From contig CM059582.1 of the NCBI GenBank assembly GCA_030407085.1, positions 135,801,001 to 135,865,000 of the forward strand: 64,000 nt of DNA, written 5' to 3'. This stretch comes from Trichopria drosophilae. Its lineage: Eukaryota > Arthropoda > Insecta > Hymenoptera > Diapriidae. Below, piece by piece: positions 43,965-55,780 of the stretch (position 1 is the first letter of the stretch; every line of letters begins with the position of its first letter). The notes beneath the pieces were generated by a model that ran no database searches, had not been told where the DNA came from, and saw only the letters and a list, made by a program, of their open reading frames with translations. Made by a program: the position numbers and the translations under genes.

Positions 43965-45965
43965 AATGGATGTTACTTTTGCTGGATTCATAAAAATGTA
44001 AAGAAGTGTTGAGCGATGTGAAAATTGTAAATTTGTTCGCTGGTAATGAATATTACCATTGCATTGAAGATCGATACAAATGTTCAAAAATTATTTCCAA
44101 TATAAAAAAGACGAGTTCGTTGATGCCAATAAATTTTATCACTACTGCGATCAATAAACGCGTTAAAAAACTATTGTCCATGTAACAAATGCAATATTGT
44201 TGATAGTGTAACTGTTGTCTTACTTGTTTCGGAGGGGAGGGTAGTGAAATAAACTACTCCGGCGAGTACGGCTTACAAAAATAAATAAAAGACATAAATG
44301 TTTATTTAAGAGTAACTCACGGTTTTACAATTTTTACAACACTCGCGACGCGATGACCGGACGCGGGTTCAAAGTCCTCAACGGCGGAACTTCTCTCAAA
44401 AGGACCGGGAAAATCGGAAATTAACACTCGCGGACGGTTCACTTTTCCGTGGGATACGACGTGGGTCGGTTTCCGTGAAATTTGGTCTACTTACAAGTGA
44501 TGCTTCCCGGGTAACGGCTGCCGGTTGCGTCGCTTAACTGCCCGGCACCTGGGATCCGGGGTGGCGTCTGTCCTCGGGGCGCGGGTAATAGCGTCCGCAC
44601 TAGCTGGCACCGGGGTCACTCGGGCTCGGTCCTCTTCTCCTTGGGTTTGCACGGCTATCACGATACTCCACTCTGCGGTTGAAAACATCGATAAATGCAG
44701 GGGGCGCGAAAGGACGAGGTACTCTTCCCGTGAGAGACTCCTCGAGACTGAATTCCTCTCCTCGTGCGCGGCGGTGTGCCGTCGAACCGGCGCGTGCGCA
44801 CTCGAGCGACCCGCGCGAGAGAGGGGCACGACATCGGGCTCCTTCGTGGGGACGTACTCGTCGGGGTGTCGACGAGCACCGTCTTCGGGGCCTTCGTGGT
44901 GGGAGGGGACGACACGGAGCGCTGAAAAGTGCTTCGTGCGTCCCCGACTCGTCTCGGGCTCGATGTGAGAGAGAGAGAGAGAGCGAGAAAGAGAGAGGTA
45001 GGCAGCAGTGGCCGAGGCCCGTTCCTCGGGAACTATGGAGGCGCACTGCAGCACGACCAGTGGGGGTGACCGGGTGGAGGCGCGCTCCGGTACGACCCGA
45101 CCCTCCTCCTGGAGGGATGGAAACTGTATGGCGGGCTTACGCCCGACCCCAACAGATGGCGCGGAGTCCGACTAGCATGCCGATCTGTGACGGGTGTCGT
45201 CACAATGGTAACGAATGTTACCATTATCGTGATCAATTCAAGGGTTGAAAAAATATTGTGCACGAATGAAATATAACATCGTTAATGGTAATGAATTTTA
45301 TCTCTACTTCGATATAAGAAAATAATGTACAAAATTATTGGCGAAAATGTTATTTGTCGAAGGTAAAGAATATTACTATTGGTATGTTAAAAAATGACAT
45401 ACAAATGTTTAGCAACATGAAAAGAGAAGTTTTTGTTCCGGGTAATAAATTTTACCACTTCTTTGATCAGTAGAATTGTTGAAAATTTATTGTCGGTGTT
45501 TGAAATATAAGATCATTGATGATAATGAATGTTACCATTTCTTTGATCAGCACTAGGGTTGAAAAATTATTGTCGACATGTGAAGTAAAAGATCGTTGAT
45601 GGTGTTTAAATCTATTGTCAATGTAATAAATGCAACATCATTGATGGTAATAAATGTTACCATTTATTTGATTAGCACAAGTGTTGAAAAATGATTGTCC
45701 GCGTATGAAATATAAAATCGTTGATGGTAATGAATTTTACCATTATTTCACTGAGCATAAGGGTTGAAAAATGATTGCTGATGTACGAAATACAAGTTCG
45801 TTTAATGGTAATGAATATTGTCATTAATTCACATATAAAAAAGCTAAATAAATTGTTGGCAATGAGAAAATGTAAAAGTATAGTGAATGGTACTATTGAT
45901 AGATTCGTAGCCCTGTAAAAAAACTGTTGGGCGATATACAAAACTAATTATATTATCAAAAATGA
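43965..45965. repeat. Satellite 2, about 80 bp, split by solo LTR B
   Basis: Units carry GGTAATGAATGTTACCATT (an internal near-palindrome) with starts near 45207, 45288, 45360, 45440, 45520, 45645, 45723 and 45803, and weaker ones at 44041 and 44120 left of the LTR. It recurs at 63320-63560. Confidence 0.7.
44207..45204 (-). mobile_element. Solo LTR B (Gypsy-like)
   Basis: On the minus strand it begins TGTGACGACACCCGTCACAG and ends GTTACA, with flanks ATAG (44203-44206) and ATGG (45205-45208), a near 4-bp duplication. It is 998 bp, GC-rich, with (GA)n at 44966-44998 and several AATAAA-like stretches near its 3' end (44270-44290). It interrupts satellite 2. Its frames (up to 189 codons) are GC-driven and share no domain. 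Confidence 0.6.
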
Positions 45966-46210
45966 ATGTTACATTAGCATTTACATAACCATAATGTAAT
46001 GAGTTATCAATGACTGGATTGTGGTGATTACACTATATGTGGTTACTCTACGACTATAACCTAAACGTCATTCCGAGCAGTTGACTCTGTACTGCGCCAT
46101 ACTGGATATTGTCTTGAAGTGAGCGCTCCCTGTGACAAACCCCAAAACTATATATATATCAAGAGAAATTTAAATGCCAGTTAAAGTGGGTGTTTAAATT
46201 TTGTTTCCCC

Positions 46211-48780
46211 TTTCCGCGGATATATTAAATAGGTGGAGAGTTTCCAAAGAACCCTCATTGTCGGACCATAGAATAATCCTGTGGGAAATTGAGGGGTTAA
46301 AAGTTAGGAATATCCCGAGTAGAAATATTAGGAAAACAGATTGGGGCAAATATGTCACCAATCAAAGCAAAATCTTGCAGATGTAACAGTGAAGATCAGG
46401 TCCGGACACTTCTGGTAGAGGAGATAAGTGAGGCAATGAAAACTTCGTTTCAGTCGAGCTGTCCGGAGAGAACAGCAAAGGCTGACAAGGATATACCCTG
46501 GTGGAGCAAAAAGCTAGAAGATCTAAGAGCCAAGGTTCGCAGAAGCTTCAATAGAGCCATAAGCGCAGGAGAATGACAAGGGTATAGAACGATACTTAAG
46601 GAGTATAGTATGGAAATTCGCAAGGTGAAGAGCAATAATTACAGGAAATGTTGCGAGCAAATAATGAACACCCCAGAGACGGCTAGATTGTATAAGGCGC
46701 TAGCGAAGAACAAAGTAGGAAAGTAAGTGTCCTTGAAGAAAACAGATGGGGAATATACAGAATATAGGAGGCAGAAAGAAGGCCCTCCTACTTCTGAAGA
46801 CCCATTTTCATGGAAGTAGAGAAACGACCACATACGAAGCAGAGGGAAGACCGAGAAATCGTCGTTCAACCCCCAAGACTGGAATAGGGCTAGAAACATC
46901 TTTACAGAACATCGAATTGAATGGGCCATTAACTCCTTTCAGCCGTATAAGTCGCCAGGTACTGATGGTATACCTCCCTGCTTCAAAAGGGATTCGAGGA
47001 GCTGTACCTTTGATAAGAATTTTTAGAAGTAGCCTGGCCTTTGGGTACATTCCAAGGGTTTGAAGGGTATCCAAGGTTGTGTTTATCCCGAAAGTGGGCA
47101 AAACAGACACCACACACCCCAGAGCGTACAGACACATAAGTCTGACATCGTTTATGCTGAAGTCAATGGAAAAGGTATTAGATAATCAGATCAGGACTAC
47201 AGGGTTACAGGAAAAATCCCTCCAGCACTCCCAGCATGCATATAGAGCGAGCAGGTCGACGGAAACCGCAATTTATCAGCTGGTAGAAGAAATAAGGAAG
47301 GCCCTAGAGGACAAAGAGATTTTCCATCGGAGCCTTTCTGGATATCGAGGATGCTTTTGACAACACGTCACACGGGGCTACTGAGAAAGCACTGCGAGTA
47401 GGAAGGAAGTGGACAAACTTCTCGTGGACTGATTGAGCGAGATGCTCACAACCAGGAATGCGGAAACCCTGATAGAAGAGCAAGAAAGAAATCCGGGTAT
47501 TAACTACTAGAGGATGTCCGCAGGAAGGGGTTATGTCACCCTTGTTGTGGAGCGTGGTGGTGGATGACAAGGTATGAACTCCCAGAGGTACTGAACTATC
47601 TAGGAATTAAGAACCCAGGCTATGCCGATGATATCGTAATCATAGCCAGAGGGAAATTTGAGGAGGTCGTATGCGACCTAATTCAAGGGGGCCTGGACGT
47701 CATTAAGGATTGGTGCAACAGAGTGGGCCTGCGGTATAACATGAGCAAGACCACCGTTGTACCATTCACAAAGAAAAGAAGGCTCCTAGGGATGAAATCT
47801 ATAGTAATAGGAGGACAGCCTGTGGAGTTCAAGAAATAAATAAAATATCTAGGCATAACAATAGATAGTAAACTTCTATGGAAAAAGCACTTAGAAATAA
47901 CAACCAAAAAGGCCATCAGAGCGCAAGTGGTATGTAAAAGTATGGCAGAAAGAACGTGGGGATTCACCCCCAGGATCCTAAAATGGGTATACACCATGAT
48001 GGTGAGACCAATCATCACATACGGATCAGTGGCCTGGTATAGAAGGACGCAGGTGGAGGAGGTCAGGAGGCAGCTAGATAAAGTGCAGCGGTTGGCGTGC
48101 TGGGAGTGCATTGCCAAGCTAAATGAGCTGGGGAAAAAAATCAGGTTACCATATTCTGGATTCTTGCACACAGGGGTATCGATGGTAATGAGAAGGCGAA
48201 TAAGCTTGCCAAGAAGGGCGCAGGTATGCCATTTGTAGGGCCGGAACCATTCTGTGGAATTGGTGAAAACAAGATCCAGGAAGCAGTCGGTAAGCAAGTA
48301 GGAAATAGGAGAAGAACACTTTGGAGAAGTACATCTAAGTGTACACAAGCGAAAGAACTCCTTGGCGAAGCCTGCCAAGAGAGATTTAGGAAGATTACAT
48401 TATGTAACAGGAACAAACTAAGAACAATGGTGGGACTCCTTACAGGACACAACAGACTAAGGTACCTCCTCCATAACCTGGGATTGGAAGAAACGAAACT
48501 GTGCAGATTCTGTCAGGAGGATGAGGAAACATCAGCTCACATACTGGCCAATTGCCCAGCATTAGCTGCAAAGAGAAGGGAAAGTTTTAGTTCACTCTTT
48601 GTAAGTATGAATGGTGTCACATCATTGGAACTTAAACAGCTTCTTAAATTCGTGAGAAGAACGGGGCTGGAGGAGATACTCGGAAGAAGAAAGATAGCGG
48701 CCAGGGTAGTAATGGAGGCACAATAGATCTTACAGGTCAACGTGCGCGGTATCTCCTAAATTAGTATTCTATTATATTCT
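46211..48780 (+). pseudogene. I-like LINE ORF2, RT to C-terminal zinc knuckle
   Basis: Broken frames in order: RWRVSKEPSLSDHRIILWEI (end of endonuclease, SDHR), PWWSKKLEDLRAKVRRSFNR, FIPKVGKTDTTHPRAYRHIS L (RT fingers), HAYRASRSTETAIYQL, GYADDIVIIARG (YADD catalytic box, near 47620), NMSKTTVVPFTKKRR, YTMMVRPIITYGSVAWY, then after a deletion ILAHRGIDGNEKANKLAKKG (tail of RNase H) and CRFCQEDEETSAHILANCPAL (zinc knuckle, near 48510). At least five frame breaks. Most of RNase H (about 100 residues) has been lost near 48110-48160. Confidence 0.75.
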
Positions 48781-49196
48781 ACTCATCCGTTCCGCTAGGA
48801 AAATTGATCTGAAGATGCGAGGGTTGGTTTTGGTGGGAAGGATTTCGATATTTTTTTTCGATTATATTTGGTAATTAGACTATTTCATTGTACAAACATG
48901 GAAGAATGTCGGAGAATTTTTAGAACTAAAGTTATGTCTGGTGATTCGTTTTGTATTAAATATTTATATATGGGAAGTTTTTTAACGTGAAACTTTCAAA
49001 TATTTCGAACAATTGGCACTCTATGAAAAAAGGTGGTAAATCTACATCGTGGTGGAAGCAATTTCTAAATCTTAAATGGAATCCCTATTTTTATTGCATA
49101 TTCGGATCCTTTGAATAAAAATGCATCTCATTTGTCTAAAACATTCTTCTTATCTCGTGATAAACGCTAACCCGATACTAGAAGGAGTGATTACAG
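48781..49196. other. LINE 3' UTR and AT-rich sequence, no gene seen
   Basis: No supported ORF or repeat; the LINE end could not be fixed. Confidence 0.35.
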
Positions 49197-49405
49197 ATGC
49201 AAAATGACCCGGTCCAGTCTGCAGCGGAGGAGATGGATATCGGAGCCATTTTTCTGCTGCAGACTACACACGTGGATTACGGAGGGCCAAGGGAGTTTAG
49301 GGTTTTAGTCGGTAAACTTTCATGTTAACATCAAAATAAGGGAGTCCGACATACGGGACGGTATACAACATCATCAACCCCCTGTGGTTATACCACAAAA
49401 ACATT
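49197..49405 (+). mobile_element. 3' UTR fragment of the R2-group LINE
   Basis: Inverted match to about 2375-2585: TGCAGCGGAGGAGATGGATA, GCTGCAGACT, the GTTTAGGGTTTTAGTCGGTA block, GGAGTCCGACA and CATCATCAACCCCCTGTGGT. Homologous over about 200 bp with several substitutions. It shows that the LINE at 2349-6144 is a dispersed family. Confidence 0.75.
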
Positions 49406-50880
49406 AATTGAGGCGCCGGACCGAACAATCGGAATTGTGGGATTTTAGTTGGCCTTTGGATTTATTTGGCTGTAACTCTGCCATTTCGAAAAATTATAAA
49501 CTGAAATTTTAATTAAATACTTGTCATAGCATTATGAGGATAATAATGTAAACGAGAAAATATTTAAAAAATATATAACACTACTTTTTGCTTCCGGTAT
49601 ACAGTGGGTTATAAATGGGTATTTTCAATTGCTACTGGCGCAATAATTTCATTACTAATGCATACCCTAGAGAATGGTTTCTTATATCATCATTTATGAC
49701 CCCAGCGCCTCATTTAATATCTAGAAAGGAAAAAAACATGACCAAAATAGTATTAAAATTTGATGTAAATATGTAATATATATAAACGATCTAAAGGAGG
49801 TCCTACTTTTGAGACAATCCATGACCAAGGTTGGTTACTAAATTGAATAAAATTATCTTAAATAAACATTAAAAAAATAATCAACAAACAGTGATTAGGG
49901 ACGCGCACTGTTATCTAGCGATCTCGGGTTCGACTTCGTCTTTCGGTGAATTTTTTAAATTTTCTCTTGGCATTGCAAAAATGCGACACTATATACTAGG
50001 AAAAAAAATCAAAACTAAACTGATGACAAGTTTCGTTTCTTAGATAAACGCATATGTAAATATATTGGTAACACTTTCTATTAACATATGATCTAGTCAT
50101 AAAGGTAAATATGAAAGTGTAGGTAAATGTAAATCTGTCCGTAACAATCAACACTTACATTTCAGCAAACTGCCTTTCTTTTCGCCTAAGTGCACTTTTA
50201 TTTCTCGAGACATTCAGGGAATTGGACTCAGTTTTGCGTTTTTTTGTAGATCCACTCAATGCGCAAAAAAAATATTTTAAATTGAAATTATTTATGGAGG
50301 TTGAAAGGTCGCAAATTTGTCGACAACAGCGCCAAATGCCAGACCTCAATAAGCATCTATATTTCAATTTTCTCGTTCGAAAAGTGCTTTTAAGAATAAA
50401 GACCTGGGCCGACGCTCGGGACCTCGCGCCGGCCCCCTGACACTCGGGACCTGGCAGTTAGGATAGGGTGACATAACCTTTTGAATTGTCTTCTAGACCT
50501 ACATATCTTAAACATTAGTATGTGAGCTGAGACTCGCTTCAAATCTATTAATCATGACGTTTTCCCAAAAATGCTAAGACCACTTTGAAATTAATATCGA
50601 AAAGCCGCCATCCAATGTCCATTTAAAAAATTTGGAACATCCTTGGGAAAACACATGTAACTTCTAAGCTTCCGGGCCTATATCTCTTAAAGACGGTATA
50701 TGAGTTGAGACTCGTATAAAACCCATTAATCATTACGTCGATCATTGCCCCTGTCATAAATATAACAATTTAAAAAAAAAAAACATTTTCTTTCATTTTT
50801 TTTTACAATATCATGCAGGAAGTAAGATATAGAAAATATAGAAAATATGTTTAATAAATTTTATTTTTCTTGTTCATATT
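49406..50880. other. No gene seen; contains an imperfect direct repeat
   Basis: Two related stretches near 50489-50575 and 50672-50755 share TGAG(C/T)TGAGACTCG and CCCATTAATCAT(T/G)ACGT-like blocks, about 183 bp apart. The rest is AT-rich with no recognised content. Confidence 0.45.
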
Positions 50881-51700
50881 CATACATAACAATATACAAT
50901 AGCTATCAAATAAAATTTATATTTTCAATGACATCAACTAATGCATCGCTTTTAATTTGACAATTGATACAGTCTCTAATAAATAGGCGTATCATAGCTT
51001 GATTCGAAATGTTTATAACATCGACGACATTCACGCATGCTTCTCCGATTTGCCGCTCAGCAAACATGCAGGTGAAATCGATCGGCAGGCATTCTATGTC
51101 TTTTGTTTCCACCAATGCGAGACGTTTTACTTTGCAATAAATCCGTAATAAACGTTGTGGAGATGCAGGCTGTTCACTTTTTGATTTCCCAGTAACCAAT
51201 TTTTAAGTATTTTTACATTTTCATTAACGAAAGTTCCATTAATTGTATGATTGTCACATTTCTCCGAAAATTGATACTGCTGCTGTTGCTTCAGTCTGGT
51301 TATAGATGGGCAGTCCAAAACGTCGAAATCGATAGCATTTTCAGCGTGTAGTATATATCCTCCATCCAACATTTTTTATCGACTCCTATTACATAATTTA
51401 ATTTTGTTAGCACATTTAAGGATATCCTCTAAAGTTTCTTTTGTAGCGTCAAATGGTACATCGCCAGATTGCCATCGTAAACCGTGATAATTATGCATTA
51501 ACCGGTTATTCACTCTTTTATAGTGTAAAGGTAACCCCACCTATTGATATGGTGGTTTAAACACATAGTCACAATTTCACTATAGAAAATATTCATTATA
51601 GTAATTTCCTTCGGTATGAACCAATTACCAGGACCGCGGAATTCCTTGCACGTCTACAATGTATTCCGTTTCGTGTGATACTGATTTACTAGCGATTAAA
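50880..51700 (-). pseudogene. Decayed relative of the 8.7-kb element (exonuclease-like, penton-like and zinc-ribbon genes)
   Basis: On the minus strand, from 51700: a broken frame with TEYIVDVQGIPRSW, YYNEYF, YVFKPPYQ, then NNRLMHNYHGLRWQSGDVPF, a widespread Polinton-associated gene of unknown fold. Next (51372-51127) comes FDVLDCPSITRLKQQQ and NVKILKNWLL, matching the penton-like ORF at 60245-60535. Last (51199-50906) is LVETKDIECLPIDFTCMF, matching the ORF at 60541. Similarity is partial, so this is an older, different element. The copy here shows that a gene not seen in the 8.7-kb element is found next to these genes in relatives. Confidence 0.6.
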
Positions 51701-52027
51701 GTATAAACGTATTTTATTCATTAATTGACGCTTGCGCAGTAATGGCTATCCCCTCTCAAACCAATTTCTTTACATTTCCATTTATGAGGTTATATTCTAG
51801 AATACGATCATGTAAAATTAAACAATATTAAATAAATATGCAGAACTGTTTGCAGGAAAATTTTCTTTTGATTCAAATTCGAGTCGAACATCGACAGGTG
51901 CATGTTTTATAGCTTAACGAACATTTTTATTAAAATACAGGTGTAATACGATTATCATATTACGTCTTCGAAATTGATTCACGATGGTAGATCATTGGTT
52001 GGCGTCAAGCGCAGTCTTTGTTTCACG
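51701..52027. other. AT-rich, no gene seen
   Basis: No supported ORF, repeat or RNA gene. Confidence 0.4.
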
Positions 52028-52031
52028 TTAA

Positions 52032-52700
52032 GGGGATTCTAAACGAAATTTAAATGCCCACTGCATTTTGGGCGCCTTTTATTCAGGACCCTACGCTCTC
52101 AATTTTCCGCTGATTGCGATGACATTTTTTTTTACAAGTACATGAGATGTATAAAAAGGTCTTTGTGGAGCCAAAACTTTGAATGACATCACTAAATTTT
52201 CTAAATAAATACTTATTTTATCATGCATAAGTTCTAAGTTTTACCGCAAGCGCTGCGATCGGTTCATGCCGTAATGTTTTCAATAATGTCACAAAATGAA
52301 GAGAAAATATAACAAATATGGCGGCCGACATGCATCTGTTTGGCGGCTCCGATCCGATGTTTGACAGCTCAACGATTTCCCGTCGTTTAGCGATATCTGC
52401 GTATCCATGGTGCTCATAGCACCATGTAAGTGTTGTGCATCTATATTTTGCACATCGAAAAATTATATATCAGTACCTGAATTTATCGCCTTTGATTCAG
52501 TTATACCAGAGCTTTCAATTCTTTTTATTCGAGTCTGGTACTAAACGAATAAACTTTTGAAGTTCAAAATATATCAGTATTTAAATTTATGATTGATTCT
52601 TATATCGCCAGGGATTTAATTAGTACTAGATGTATCAATTCCTTTTATCAGAGTCTAGTACTAAGCGAATAGACTTTTACTATGCAAAATTTACAGTGCG
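52032..52700. mobile_element. Second copy of the satellite-carrying element, left part
   Basis: TTAA at 52028-52031, then GGGGATTCTAAACGAAATTT, and the GGACCCTACGCTCTC and TCTTTGTGGAGCC blocks of the copy at 42899. Satellite 1 units follow at about 52490-52700. It ends where LINE coding sequence begins at about 52700. Confidence 0.65.
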
Positions 52701-53396
52701 ATTTTGCGTATAGCAACAGATGCCGAGCGGTTTTGTGACTGGGCTGTGGAGAACAAGCTTATGATCAACTTTGAGAAGACCAAAGTAATGCTAGTGGGTA
52801 GCTCGTACTACATCAACTATGATTTAACTACCTTGACAGCCATATTTATTCGTGGGCGTCCTATTCCATGGGTAAAATCGACAAAGAATTTAGGGGTTAT
52901 TATTGACTCCACTCTATCCTGGAACGAGCATATTACGCATATCTCTAAGAAAGTATACTGAATTACTCGGCAGCTAAGAGCTAATCAGAGTGCGCTGCCT
53001 CTCGATCTACGCAAACTGCTTATTTCTTCGCTAATTATGCCCTACTTAGACTATTGTTGCTCCGTCTACAATGACCTTAATACCACTCAAAAAACGAGAA
53101 TTGAGCGGTTGCTCAATGTAGGCATTCGATTTATATTTTGTCTTCGTCGTAGTGATCATATCACCCCGTACAGAACTAAGCTTGGCTGGCTCACTGCAGC
53201 GTCAGGACGCTTGTATTTTATCGGGATGGTAGTCTTTAGCGTCTTCAAAACTGGCACCCCCACCTATCTGTATAATCAATATGTATGGCGTCATAATAAA
53301 TATGACCGTCAACCTAGAACGGGCTCTAACGATCTCATAATCCCTAAGTACAGGACAGAGACTTATGCCAACTCATTCTACGTTACCTCCATCAGA
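52701..53396 (+). pseudogene. Jockey/CR1-like LINE ORF2, C-terminal fragment
   Basis: Two frames with one stop (TGA near 52959) read FEKTKVMLVGSSYYIN, NLGVIIDSTLSWNEH, LDYCCSVYND and HITPYRTKLGWLTAA. This is homologous to about residues 520-750 of the LINE at 1-2321 (compare NLGLVFDGTLSW, FDYCCAVYND, HITPYRNKLGW). The frame is cut after FYVTSIR exactly where the 8.7-kb element begins. The continuation expected (LWNELP) is not found at 62096, so this junction is not a simple insertion. Confidence 0.75.
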
Positions 53397-54488
53397 TGAT
53401 GATGTCACGCATGGCAGGTGAAGGTCGTGAGAGTAGGGGGACAAAGTCGCGAGTGAAAGGGAAATTGTAAACAATTTCTTAAATAATTTCATAATCGAAG
53501 AATGTGAAGGTTGAGAAACATGTGTACTACATATTATTATTCCATACAATTAATGACCTAATCCAACCATACGCAACAAATTGTTATTAAGAATTTACTA
53601 TTATTATGAATAAACATCCGCGGCCGAAGGCCGTCGCCTATAGGAATACCAACGCAGATCGCTCTATGCGCGAGGAACCGCAGTGATACGTAAAAGTTCT
53701 CGTCATGCTGTTTACTACTACCTTCTCTCTTGCACTCATTGCCGAGCTCATATTTGTCGTGACAAGAACATTTAGTTTTCACGGTCATTGATACCGCACG
53801 TTCGGCATCTGTACCTCTAAACTTTCAAATGCGTGCGCCCTTGTAGACAAGTTATGACGCGTCTCCCGGATCTTTTCGTCGTATGTACTATTCTCGCCGT
53901 AATTACTTTTGAAATGTACGAATAGACCTACACCAGACGTGGCCCACATATATTTTTTCTAAATACATCTAATTAATCAGTCCGTAGCATTTCTCAATTT
54001 TCGGCTCGAGGCCTTGTTGTCAGGGTTTCCACACGTCTTAGAAATACACGGTAAGTTAGGAAATTTAAGGCAATCAAGCGTAAAATTGTAAGGACGTCTT
54101 CCATCTGTTTACTACAGAACCCGTATTTCGTTAATGACCTCTAAATTTTTAAACGTGTGCGTGTGTAGAGAAGTTTTGATGGTTCGTTTCTCGGTAAATG
54201 TTTAGAATATTACAACATCGTTGTAAACAATTTTCATGGTCATTGATTTCCCATAGACAACATTCGTCATATCTTAAAATTGGGGAGCGTGCGCGCGTGC
54301 AAACTGGTTATGATTCATGTTTTGTTTATATTATGTAACCTTCATTTTCCACAGGCTTAAACTTGCTTCAATTCCCACCATGTCCCGTCAATCACTTTCA
54401 CTGAAACTTTTGACATCCCATAATCCATTTTTCCCAAAGATTGAGAAATGGTATGCAAGTTCTACAATATAGTAGTGGGAGTATATTA

Positions 54489-54525
54489 TATAAATACCGA
54501 TCAAAAGTTAGCGTTTCCCATCAGT
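54489..54525 (+). promoter_or_regulatory. TATA-TCAGT promoter, left repeat
   Basis: TATAAAT at 54489-54495 and an arthropod-type initiator TCAGT at 54521-54525, 32 bp apart, ahead of the gene at 54696. Absent from the right repeat owing to the 850-bp difference. Confidence 0.6.
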
Positions 54526-54695
54526 CTTTGTAAACATCTTTTCATGCACTCCCGAAACGTGCACACAAAATCACTAGAATTACGCCAAAGAATTTTAACA
54601 TTCTTAAATAATATTAAAAAAGTAAAGTCCGAACTTCAACAGTATTCGGATATTATATTAATTGTTAGAAGAACGGATAAACTACAATTAGAAAA

Positions 54696-55090
54696 ATGTC
54701 CTGCAATGGATCACCATCTTCAGCAGCAGCGGTAGCAGCAGTTGCGAAACTGAATCAGCTCAATACAGCAATCAAGTTTTTACCAACCGTAAAGCTGGCT
54801 GTGCTTGAGAAAGGACTAAAATTCGTCAAATTTCAACACGATATGGTACTCGCATCACTGTCGACTTGGATGGACAAGTTTCATGTTTCCTTCCACCAAG
54901 ATTCGCTTCATTATTTGAGGCTGATGTCGAAGCAGTCGAAAATTTTCAGCGTCTCGCAAATGAAAATCATTTATATATGGAATACATCGGAGGACCGATG
55001 AGCAATTTAAAATTCCACAATAATGCATGCAGTAGCGCCAACACTGATGACATCAAACCTCCGGAGGAGCATAGAAGCAAATATCAATAA
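54696..55090 (+). pseudogene. Polinton-associated small protein, left copy (frameshifted)
   Basis: Frame one, from ATG 54696, reads MSCNGSPSSAAAVAAVAKLN and a helix, then leaves the conserved path. Frame two (to 55090) carries RYGTRITVDLDGQVSCFLPP RF and later LYMEYIGGPMSNLKFHNN. That second pattern (RYG, V.LDG..S.FLP.RF, then a short Y.GG) occurs widely next to Polinton genes and may be an OB-fold or DNA-binding protein; the function is unknown. The frame change lies near 54815-54840, and the same change occurs in the right copy. Confidence 0.5.
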
Positions 55091-55105
55091 AATGAATTTT
55101 TAAAA

Positions 55106-55320
55106 TTGAATACTCAACTTATTATAAACGTACATTATTATAAGTATTGTAAGGAGATTGAAATAAGAAAAAAAATAAAAAGAAATAAATTGAATAAAAG
55201 ATATACACTTTTACAACTTATTAACCTTTCACGCTTCAGGGTCATTAATTCGATTAGACGTCTTCCATATTTCATATATAATCTTCGATATTTTCCTCTC
55301 ATTTTTTAATGTCTTCACGC
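55106..55320 (-). other. AT-rich spacer with a short basic ORF (also 61014-61169, plus)
   Basis: On the right copy an ATG at 61014 opens a 51-codon frame starting MRGKYRRLYMKYGRRLIELM. The basic first 25 residues recall small DNA-condensing proteins, but the rest is Leu/Phe-rich and the frame may be chance. The left copy is on the minus strand. Confidence 0.2.
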
Positions 55321-55538
55321 ATATACTCATAGAGGTTTTGACGGGTGTGAAAGAAATTAATCGTTCAATAACGATATAATATAATGCGGTAGAGGGAGGG
55401 TATAATAATAAGATAACATAGAATGTAATTAACTCGTTTTATTTCCATATCTCTTTCATTAGATTACAATATATGTAAATAACACATGTACAATATGCAT
55501 TGAATATGTGAATAAATGTTATTGTTATTTGACGTTGA

Positions 55539-55775
55539 TTAGCTAGTCGTTTCCCAATACAGAAATTGACATTTTGTACAATCTTTAATCATTGGTGGAA
55601 GTCCATCGATGACGTCATCAGTTTTTTCGAAATGATTGTAACATCGACGACATTCTCGAATATCACGATGCATCTGCATTGCGAGCGGTAAATTGTTCCA
55701 GGCTTCTTCTACTTCGTGTGCAGCAAATACACATATATAATCTATAGGGAGATATTCAATATCCTTTGTTTCCAT
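55539..55775 (-). CDS. Zinc-ribbon-like protein, left copy
   Basis: 78 codons from ATG 55775, METKDIEYLPIDYICVFAAH at the start. Cys42/Cys45 and Cys66/Cys69 form a CxxC-x20-CxxC pair that could bind zinc. The frame extends upstream without a stop through LEDLFQCKRLTL, and the relative at 50.9-51.2 kb has the same upstream residues in frame, so it may be the C-terminal part of a longer protein, after a frame change from the penton-like ORF. Identical at 60541-60777. Confidence 0.5.
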   Translation of the reverse strand: METKDIEYLPIDYICVFAAHEVEEAWNNLPLAMQMHRDIRECRRCYNHFEKTDDVIDGLPPMIKDCTKCQFLYWETTS

Positions 55776-55780
55776 TAATG

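Larger units (their letters stand above)
42899..46210. mobile_element. Satellite-carrying element with GGGG-type ends (TTAA at left)
   Basis: The left end is TTAA (42895-42898) then GGGGATTCTAAACAAAATTT; the right end, inverted, is GGGGAAACAAAATTTAAACACCC (46210 inward). TTAA is not seen at the right. Interior: a 179-bp direct repeat (GGACCCTACG near 42954 and 43131), satellite 1 (43540-43960), satellite 2 (43965-45965) and, within that, solo LTR B. No coding gene recognised, so it is non-autonomous. Pieces of the same element occur at 52032-52700 and 62990-63680. Confidence 0.6.

Noticed and set aside
44491..45248. Long overlapping frames (up to 189 codons) on both strands
   Set aside because: They lie within GC-rich LTR B, have Arg/Ser/Pro-biased composition in all frames and show no domain, so they are probably chance.
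55106..55309. 67-codon basic frame in the left repeat and its copy at 61007-61210
   Set aside because: Ile/Lys/Asn-rich in an AT-rich spacer, with no start context or homologue pattern.
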